Positions 33,073 through 37,671 of a stretch of DNA of 37,671 nt are shown here, piece after piece (position 1 is the stretch's first letter; each line of letters opens with the position of its first letter). The stretch comes from Clostridia bacterium. GTDB taxonomy: Bacteria; Bacillota; Clostridia; Christensenellales; CAG-138. The notes below the pieces were generated by a model. The model was not told the DNA's origin and searched no databases. It saw only the letters and a list, made by a program, of their open reading frames with translations. The translations under genes and the position numbers were made by a program. The stretch spans positions 1 to 37,671 of the forward strand of contig JAFSEB010000008.1 of the NCBI GenBank assembly GCA_017435905.1, read 5' to 3'.

Positions 33073-33827
33073 GCTTCGCTTTCCTCCTCATGGTAGATCT
33101 TGCGGGGGAACAGCACCGCAGCCGCCGCACTGATCAGGACGGTCAGGATAATGGTACGGGTGCCCTCGGCAATGTCACGCAGGAAGGGAACGACGCCTGC
33201 CGCCCAGCTGAGGAAAAAGCTGACGATGACAAGGATGAGGATGGTGCGTTCCTTTCTTGCCGGGGGAATGAACACCGCAAAGAACATGCCGTAAAGGGCA
33301 ACGCTGAAGGCACTCACAAGCCTTGCGGGCATCAGGTTGCCGGCAATGACGCCAAGGGCGGTGCCGATGGCCCAAAGGGGCGAAGCGAAAAGGATGGCGC
33401 CGTAATAGTAGTTTGGGTTCAGATATCCCGGCTGGGCAATGGCGATGCCGAAGTATTCATCCACGATGAAATTGCCGATAAGAAGCCTGTGCCAAATGGA
33501 AAGGGAAGGGGACATCTTCTGGCTGAGGGCGGTGCTCATCAGCAGGTAGCGGCCGTTTGCCACAAGGATGGCAAGCGCCATTTCAAGATAGGTGGCGCAT
33601 TCCGCCATCAGCACGAAGCCCACATACTGCCCGGCGGAAGCGTTGACGGTGGCGCTTGTCAGAAACCCCTGAAAAGGGGTGAGCCCTGCCTGCTTGGCAA
33701 TGATGCCGAGGGAGAAGGATACCGCAAAGTACCCAAGCCCGATGGGGATGCCGTCTTTCACGCCTTTTTTGAGCCATGCCCGGTTTTCGGGCAGGCGCAG
33801 TGCATAAGGAGAAGGGGTTGATTTCAT
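33069..33827 (-). CDS. azlC: AzlC-type branched-chain amino acid permease subunit
   Basis: A 252-residue integral membrane protein of the AzlC family, the larger subunit of a branched-chain amino acid exporter. The GIPIGLGYFAVSFSLGIIAK segment and the ATVNASAGQYVGFVLMAE segment with GQ are family marks. There are about six to seven membrane segments. A GAGGT site lies roughly 10 bases before the ATG at 33827. It is cotranscribed with azlD from a clear promoter. Confidence 0.93.
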   Translation of the reverse strand: MKSTPSPYALRLPENRAWLKKGVKDGIPIGLGYFAVSFSLGIIAKQAGLTPFQGFLTSATVNASAGQYVGFVLMAECATYLEMALAILVANGRYLLMSTALSQKMSPSLSIWHRLLIGNFIVDEYFGIAIAQPGYLNPNYYYGAILFASPLWAIGTALGVIAGNLMPARLVSAFSVALYGMFFAVFIPPARKERTILILVIVSFFLSWAAGVVPFLRDIAEGTRTIILTVLISAAAAVLFPRKIYHEEESEA

Positions 33828-33858
33828 AATTATTCATACCTCGCTTGTTACGGTGTAT

Positions 33859-33887
33859 ATCATAGCACTTTTATGCGGAAACGTAAA
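33859..33887 (-). promoter_or_regulatory. azlCD promoter
   Basis: On the minus strand TTTACG (33882-33887), a 17-base spacer and TATGAT (33859-33864) lie about 32 bases before azlC. Confidence 0.65.
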
Positions 33888-33945
33888 AGGGTTTTCACAA
33901 ATCTCCGGCGTTCTTTTATGCAAAAAACGGAATTGGATATTCCTC

Positions 33946-33974
33946 TTGAAGAATCCGCAAAAATGCGTTATGAT
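33946..33974 (+). promoter_or_regulatory. thrH promoter
   Basis: TTGAAG (33946-33951), a 17-base spacer and TATGAT (33969-33974) precede the start codon by 58 bases. Confidence 0.7.
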
Positions 33975-34032
33975 GATACATCAAACCATGTACTGGCAGA
34001 TATGAAAAAACCGAATTTGGAGGATGATACAT

Positions 34033-34638
34033 ATGAATATGGTATGTCTTGATATGGAAGGCGTACTGGTACCGGAGATCTGGATCGCCTTTGCGGAAGA
34101 AAGCGGCATCCCGGAGCTCAAGCGCACCACCCGTGAGGAACCCGATTACGAAAAGCTGATGGCATGGCGCATCGGCATCCTGAAGGAGCACGGTCTCGGT
34201 CTCAAGGAAATTCAGGATACCATTGCAAGGATCGATCCCCTGCCCGGCGCAAAGGAGTTCCTCGATGCCCTTCGGGAGATGACCCAGTTCGTCATCCTCA
34301 GCGATACCTTTGAGGAGTTTGCGGCACCGCTCATGAAGAAGCTCGGCTGGCCCACCATCCTGTGCAATTCCCTTGAGGTAGCGGAAAACGGCGAGATCAC
34401 CGGCATCAAAATGCGCATTGAAAATTCCAAGCTCACCACCGTCCGTGCGCTGCAGTCCATCGGCTATGATACCATCGCCGCCGGCGACAGCTATAACGAC
34501 CTTGCCATGATCGAGGCCGGCAAAAAGGGCTTCCTGTTCCGCAGTACCGACAAGATCAAGGCGGACTATCCCCATCTGCCCGCATTTGAGACCTATGAGG
34601 AGCTCCTTGCAGGCATCCGTGAGGCCATCGCAAAATAA
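34033..34638 (+). CDS. thrH: ThrH-type phosphoserine phosphatase/homoserine phosphotransferase
   Basis: A 201-residue HAD-superfamily enzyme. It begins MNMVCLDMEGVLVPEIW, where the DxEG motif replaces the usual DxDG; this is typical of ThrH, which dephosphorylates phosphoserine and can pass the phosphate to homoserine. Further HAD motifs are ILSDTFEEF (motif II), a lysine in ENSKLTTV and AAGDSYNDLAM (motif IV). The ATG at 34033 follows GGAGG by 9 bases. It is a single-gene unit. Confidence 0.93.
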   Translation: MNMVCLDMEGVLVPEIWIAFAEESGIPELKRTTREEPDYEKLMAWRIGILKEHGLGLKEIQDTIARIDPLPGAKEFLDALREMTQFVILSDTFEEFAAPLMKKLGWPTILCNSLEVAENGEITGIKMRIENSKLTTVRALQSIGYDTIAAGDSYNDLAMIEAGKKGFLFRSTDKIKADYPHLPAFETYEELLAGIREAIAK

Positions 34639-34646
34639 AAAAGCAG

Positions 34647-34675
34647 AAGCGCATATCCCTTTTGGATATGCGCTT
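34647..34675 (+). terminator. Terminator after thrH
   Basis: A 12-bp stem (34647-34658 with 34664-34675) ends in TTTT. A separate 10-base palindrome, GCGGCGCCGC, follows at 34684-34693. Confidence 0.8.
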
Positions 34676-34724
34676 TTCCTATGCGGCGCCGCACAAAAAA
34701 TTCGCCGTATGAAAGAGCTGCTTA

Positions 34725-34753
34725 TTGAAACGAAGGCAAATTCTTGGTATGAT
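34725..34753 (+). promoter_or_regulatory. guaA promoter
   Basis: TTGAAA (34725-34730), a 17-base spacer and TATGAT (34748-34753) precede a leader of about 73 bases. No riboswitch motif is seen in the leader. Confidence 0.7.
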
Positions 34754-34832
34754 TATCTATAGCAGCAAACCGCAAAAAGGCGCAGCCGCCACTTGATTCG
34801 TCTAAATTTTTCTTTCGGGAGGAACTGATAAT

Positions 34833-35807
34833 ATGAACAATGTGCGCCCTGAAACCATGGAACGCATCACCACCCCCGCCCTTGCGAAAACGTTCATTGA
34901 AGAACAGGTCGCAGAGGTGCGTGCGCAGGTTGGTGACAAGAAGGTGCTTCTTGCCCTTTCCGGCGGCGTGGACAGCTCCGTTGTGGCGGCGCTGCTCATC
35001 AAGGCCATCGGCAAACAGCTTGTTTGCGTGCATGTGAACCACGGCCTGATGCGCAAAGGCGAAAGTGAAGATGTCATCAAGGTCTTCGGCGAAGAGCTTG
35101 ACGCCAACCTCATTTATGTCGATGCCACCGACCGCTACCTTGACCTTCTTGCCGGCGTTGCGGATCCCGAGAAGAAGCGCAAGATCATCGGCGAAGAGTT
35201 CATCAAGATCTTCGATGAAGAGGCTGCCAAGCTCGAAGGCATCTCTTTCCTTGCTCAGGGCACCATTTATCCCGACATCATCGAGTCCAAGGGCGTGAAG
35301 GCGCACCACAACGTGGGCGGCCTGCCGGAGGAGATGGAGATGGAGCTTGTGGAGCCCCTGAAATTCCTTTATAAGGACGAAGTCCGTGTGGTGGGCGAGG
35401 CGCTCGGCCTGCCCCATGCAATGGTCTACCGTCAGCCCTTCCCGGGCCCCGGCCTCGGCGTGCGCTGCCTTGGCGCCATCACGAGGGACCGCCTTGCTGC
35501 CCTGCGTGAAGCCGATGCCATCCTCCGTGAGGAATTCGACAAGAACGGCCTCAACCACGTTTGGCAGTACTTCGTTGCCGTGCCCGATTTCAAGAGCGTC
35601 GGCGTGCGTGACGGCAAGCGCTACGAAGGCTGGCCGGCCATCATCCGTGCGGTCAACACCGTGGATGCCATGACCGCCACCATCGAGGAGATCCCCTACG
35701 CCGTGCTGCACCGCATCACCGAGCGCATCACCCACGAGGTCGAAGGCATCAACCGTGTCTGCATGGACCTCACGCCCAAGCCCATCGGCACGATCGAGTG
35801 GGAATGA
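34833..35807 (+). CDS. guaA: GMP synthase ATP-pyrophosphatase subunit (no glutaminase domain)
   Basis: A 324-residue protein that covers only the synthetase half of GMP synthase. The P-loop-like LLALSGGVDSSVVAALL is near residue 45. The XMP-binding HHNVGGLP and the C-terminal dimerisation domain with RQPFPGPGLGVRCLGAI are present, and it ends PKPIGTIEWE. Ordinary bacterial GuaA is about 510-525 residues with an N-terminal class I glutamine amidotransferase; none is encoded here or in the 194 bases upstream. It resembles the archaeal two-subunit arrangement. The enzyme would need a separate glutaminase or free ammonia. GGGAGG lies 10 bases before the ATG. A mobile element begins at its 3' end. 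Confidence 0.93.
   Translation: MNNVRPETMERITTPALAKTFIEEQVAEVRAQVGDKKVLLALSGGVDSSVVAALLIKAIGKQLVCVHVNHGLMRKGESEDVIKVFGEELDANLIYVDATDRYLDLLAGVADPEKKRKIIGEEFIKIFDEEAAKLEGISFLAQGTIYPDIIESKGVKAHHNVGGLPEEMEMELVEPLKFLYKDEVRVVGEALGLPHAMVYRQPFPGPGLGVRCLGAITRDRLAALREADAILREEFDKNGLNHVWQYFVAVPDFKSVGVRDGKRYEGWPAIIRAVNTVDAMTATIEEIPYAVLHRITERITHEVEGINRVCMDLTPKPIGTIEWE
35780..35807 (+). other. Putative attachment site at the guaA 3' end
   Basis: The last codons of guaA (encoding IGTIEWE and the stop) form a known insertion target for tyrosine-integrase elements. An integrase-bearing element begins directly after it here. A second copy of the core, expected at the far end, is not in this window, so the exact crossover is not seen. 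Confidence 0.5.
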
Positions 35808-35862
35808 CCGTCAAAACGGCGCAAACCCGCATGAATACAGGCTTTTTTGCCCGTCGCTGTGG

Positions 35863-35912
35863 CTCTTGATACTGGATTGATACTATTCGTGTCCGCTCGG
35901 TACTCTCAAGAG
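35863..35912. repeat. Direct and inverted repeats at the element end
   Basis: TTGATACT occurs twice 11 bases apart (35866-35873 and 35877-35884). CTCTTGA (35863-35869) and TCAAGAG (35906-35912) are inverted copies. Such clusters next to an attachment site may be integrase arm or excisionase sites. Confidence 0.4.
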
Positions 35913-35933
35913 AATAATCCCAAAAGGACAAGC

Positions 35934-35974
35934 AAAACCGCCCTGCTGAACGACAAATTCAGCAGGGCGGTTTT
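35934..35974. terminator. Strong bidirectional terminator
   Basis: A 17-bp perfect stem (35934-35950 with 35958-35974) with a 7-base loop ends the minus-strand pair that follows and shields guaA. Confidence 0.88.
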
Positions 35975-35976
35975 AT

Positions 35977-36342
35977 CTATTTTATTTGATCATATCGCTC
36001 TTTAATTATTTTCATTGAGGCGTCCGATATACGGTTACTCTCTGTATCTATTTCAATTTCATCTGGGAGACAATCAGGCAAAATACCAAATAGTTTATCA
36101 CTCATTATTTTTCGTCCAAGCGCAAGTAAGAAGTAATCCTTGAGATCTACAGATACGACTTTTCCAGTTTCTGTATCTATTCCCCGCAATTCAAGCTCCA
36201 TGTCGATATTCAGCCTTGCACCGCCATACCCATTATAAAATCCAGACGAGTCCCTATGCCGATAATTGTTTCTTCCTCGTATGCCTTGAACATAGCCGTG
36301 CTGCCCTTTTGTCCAGTTAATTTTACAATTCTTCAGTATCAT
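35977..36342 (-). CDS. Hypothetical 121-residue protein of the mobile element
   Basis: I do not recognise this protein. The N-terminal part (ILKNCKINWTKGQHGYVQG) and a Gly/Tyr-rich loop are followed by a strand-rich middle (IDMELELRGIDTETGKVVSV) and an acidic C terminus. It has no signal peptide or membrane segment. The ATG at 36342 overlaps the TGA of the Xre gene in an ATGA junction and uses the AAGGAGGG site just upstream. Low GC compared with the host genes points to transfer. Tight coupling to a repressor suggests a cargo or accessory role such as an immunity or antitoxin-like protein, but no function is shown. Confidence 0.75.
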   Translation of the reverse strand: MILKNCKINWTKGQHGYVQGIRGRNNYRHRDSSGFYNGYGGARLNIDMELELRGIDTETGKVVSVDLKDYFLLALGRKIMSDKLFGILPDCLPDEIEIDTESNRISDASMKIIKERYDQIK

Positions 36343-36911
36343 CCCATATTCCCTCCTTCTTCCTTCCTCCACCTAATGTGTGGCTCATGCTTTCCGCAAT
36401 CGTCACAGGTAGCGGGCCAGTTGAGTTTCCATTCAAAGTATTCGTCCCTGGTGATCTCACCAGCGTCAAGTTCCTGCTGGCGCAAAAGCCATTCGTGCAT
36501 GAACTCGTCCACAAGGCCGTACTGAAAGTAAATCCCCACGGGAGGATGGATGGGCCAGTCGTCGTTGTCATTGTAGCGCACGCTGGTATCATCGGAGGCA
36601 CCTGTCTTGCCGGGATTGCGGACAAGCTGGAACAGGCGGATAGAGCCTGGGCTGTCCTCGTCCAGCCAGAAAAATGTCCGCATGAAGTCCTCGGCAGAGC
36701 CGGGGGCGATGGTGTAGAAGTTCTGGCGGTCTACCCGCAGCGCCTCGGCCATCTTGTCCAGCAGCTCCCGTTTCGGGACACGGTAATTCGTCTCATACTG
36801 GGCAATCCGGTTGTCTGCACCCTTTTCCTCCAAACCGATGGCAAGGCCAAATTCCTTTTGTGTCATGCCCCGAAAGGTACGGATTTTCTTGATTTTATCC
36901 CCTACGGTCAT
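36339..36911 (-). CDS. Xre-family transcriptional repressor of the element
   Basis: A 190-residue regulator. Residues about 1-70 form an Xre/Cro-type helix-turn-helix (GDKIKKIRTFRGMTQKEFGL, then NRIAQYETNYRVPKRELLDK). The C-terminal 120 residues, with many acidic and aromatic residues and a CDDCGKHEPH zinc-knuckle-like end, are typical of regulators on Firmicute integrative elements. The start at 36911 (MTVGDK) is chosen for its fit to the domain. It faces the xis-int genes across a shared control region with two perfect 15-base repeats that it probably binds. Confidence 0.88.
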   Translation of the reverse strand: MTVGDKIKKIRTFRGMTQKEFGLAIGLEEKGADNRIAQYETNYRVPKRELLDKMAEALRVDRQNFYTIAPGSAEDFMRTFFWLDEDSPGSIRLFQLVRNPGKTGASDDTSVRYNDNDDWPIHPPVGIYFQYGLVDEFMHEWLLRQQELDAGEITRDEYFEWKLNWPATCDDCGKHEPHIRWRKEEGGNMG

Positions 36912-36933
36912 ACCATTCACCGCCTTTGAGGAT

Positions 36934-36989
36934 AGTATAGCGCAAAAAAGCGAAATATACAAGATATATCTTAACAAAAAAGCGAAATA
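36934..36989 (-). promoter_or_regulatory. Xre promoter with two 15-base operator repeats
   Basis: On the minus strand TTGTAT (36957-36962), a 17-base spacer and TATACT (36934-36939) form the promoter. CAAAAAAGCGAAATA occurs perfectly at 36943-36957, inside the spacer, and again at 36975-36989, 32 bp (three turns) away. Autoregulation by the Xre protein is predicted. Confidence 0.65.
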
Positions 36990-36994
36990 AATTC

Positions 36995-37024
36995 TTGACA
37001 TTAGCATATATGTTAATATATAAT
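36995..37024 (+). promoter_or_regulatory. xis-int promoter overlapping a palindrome
   Basis: A perfect TTGACA (36995-37000), an 18-base spacer and a perfect TATAAT (37019-37024) form a strong promoter. The spacer holds the near-perfect palindrome TTAGCATATATGTTAA (37001-37016), and a related TTAACATAT half lies at about 37038-37046. These may be a second operator type. Confidence 0.7.
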
Positions 37025-37076
37025 GACAGTGCGGATATTAACATATTTGCGAAACTAAAATAAGGGGGTGCTGACC

Positions 37077-37265
37077 ATGGAAAAGGAGCTGTTTGTGAGG
37101 GCAGAGGAGGTTGCCAGGGAGCTGGGGATTTCCAAGCCCTACGCCTACAAGCTGGTGCGGGAAATGAACGAGGAGCTGAAGAAAAAAGGCTTTCTTACCA
37201 TTCCCGGACGAGTGAGCAGGCGCTACTTCGAGGAAAAATTCTATGGGCTGAGGGACAGGCAGTAA
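37077..37265 (+). CDS. Excisionase-like DNA-binding protein
   Basis: A 62-residue protein with a single winged helix-turn-helix of the excisionase/MerR-like type: FVRAEEVARELGISKPYAYK, then a basic recognition region and wing (GFLTIPGRVSRRYFEEKF). Small proteins of this kind directly upstream of a tyrosine integrase usually direct excision. The ATG at 37077 follows AAGGGGG by about 9 bases; a GTG at 37068 overlaps that site. It lies 13 bases before the integrase gene. Confidence 0.85.
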   Translation: MEKELFVRAEEVARELGISKPYAYKLVREMNEELKKKGFLTIPGRVSRRYFEEKFYGLRDRQ

Positions 37266-37278
37266 GGAGGGAATCACA

Positions 37279-37671
37279 ATGCCAGCATACAAAGACAAGG
37301 CAAAGGGCACATGGTATGCGTCCTTTTACTACGAGGACTGGACGGGCAAGAAAGTAAAGAAAATGAAACGGGGCTTTCCCACCAAGCGGGAGGCTCTGGA
37401 GTGGGAGCGGACATTCCTGCAACAGCAGACCGCTGACCTGGAAATGACCTTTGAAAACTTCGTGGCCGTCTATGTGGCGGACATGAAGGGCCGTATCAAG
37501 GAAAACACCTGGGGGACGAAAGAGCATATTCTCTACAAGAAGTTGGTGCCGTACTTCGGCAAGCGGAAGATGTGCGACATTCACTCCAAGGAGGTCATCG
37601 CCTGGCAGAATGAAATGCTGGGTTACCGGGACAAGAACGGCAAGCCCTACTCTCCGGTGTACTTAAAAACG
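37279..37671 (+). CDS. int: Tyrosine site-specific integrase, N-terminal part (runs off the window)
   Basis: The first 131 residues of a phage- or ICE-type integrase. Residues about 1-55 form an arm-site DNA-binding domain (TWYASFYYEDWTGKKVKKMK, then FPTKREALEWER). Residues about 60-131 begin the helical core-binding domain (FENFVAVYVADMKGR, then LVPYFGKRKMCDI). The catalytic domain with the RHRY residues lies beyond the edge. AAGGAGG precedes the ATG by 8 bases. The frame is open to the last base. Confidence 0.9.
   Translation, partial: MPAYKDKAKGTWYASFYYEDWTGKKVKKMKRGFPTKREALEWERTFLQQQTADLEMTFENFVAVYVADMKGRIKENTWGTKEHILYKKLVPYFGKRKMCDIHSKEVIAWQNEMLGYRDKNGKPYSPVYLKT

Larger units (their letters stand above)
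35808..37671 (+). mobile_element. Left end of an integrative element inserted at guaA
   Basis: From the guaA stop to the window edge the content changes to mobile-element genes: an orphan protein, an Xre-type repressor, an excisionase-like protein and a tyrosine integrase running off the right edge. The DNA of 35977-36340 and 36930-37060 is markedly AT-richer than the host genes to the left. Whether it is a conjugative element, prophage or island cannot be told because the rest lies outside. Confidence 0.65.

Noticed and set aside
33837..34032. Possible small gene between azlC and thrH
   Set aside because: The interval is filled by two divergent promoters and leaders; no frame with a ribosome site was found.
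37395..37412. Second copy of the guaA attachment core (GAGTGGGA) inside the integrase gene
   Set aside because: Only 8 bases match, and it lies inside a coding frame; this is expected by chance in a Glu/Trp codon run.

Overview
The window comes from a spore-forming, anaerobic Firmicute, most likely a high-GC member of the class Clostridia. The evidence is sporulation and germination genes (spoIIR, a SleB-type cortex hydrolase, ypeB), anaerobic enzymes (class III ribonucleotide reductase nrdDG, hybrid-cluster protein hcp), strong AAGGAGG ribosome sites with frequent GTG and TTG starts, and Firmicute-type -35/-10 promoters. No rRNA, tRNA or CRISPR array was seen. The genus cannot be read from the sequence alone.

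Layout. 1-250: a 140-base nested palindrome that can fold as a cloverleaf, then a promoter. 252-2545: two tandem CNNM/CorC-type membrane proteins. 2591-6292 (minus strand): a five-gene cluster of polytopic glycosyltransferase, small membrane protein broken by an in-frame amber codon, cysteine hydrolase, nucleotidyltransferase and acetyltransferase. 6475-9619: hcp and an iron-sulfur partner, divergent from a Crp/Fnr regulator, with one palindrome placed to serve both promoters. 9666-12523 (minus): murC, a LysE-type exporter and a small ATPase. 12598-13428: ispE. 13524-16138: overlapping spoIIR, sleB and ypeB. 16260-17544: an ArgS-tail-like protein and a metallo-hydrolase. 17601-20368 (minus): nrdD-nrdG, behind a long leader that reads as a cobalamin riboswitch with a mutually exclusive terminator and antiterminator. 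20725-23904 (minus): a 77-residue protein, then a bipartite membrane transporter candidate coupled to an M20 peptidase. 23998-29258: an AraC regulator divergent from a frameshifted GPH sugar symporter and a GH2 glycosidase. 29322-34638: clpB, xpt, azlCD and thrH. 34833-35807: a GMP synthase lacking its glutaminase domain. 35808 to the end: the left end of an integrated element with an orphan protein, an Xre regulator, an excisionase-like protein and the start of a tyrosine integrase, sitting against the 3' end of guaA.

How the parts fit. Several regulatory circuits can be read directly. B12 is predicted to switch off the B12-independent ribonucleotide reductase. A Crp/Fnr protein is predicted to activate hcp from a site centred at -41.5 and to repress itself. 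An AraC activator, with a cre-like box in its own promoter, is predicted to drive the symporter/glycosidase genes through two half-sites 21 bp apart. An Xre repressor is predicted to control the lysogeny-like switch of the mobile element. The leading candidates for a second look are the nrdDG riboswitch, the cloverleaf repeat, the stand-alone GuaA ATP-pyrophosphatase next to a guaA-targeted element, and the peptidase-transporter operon.
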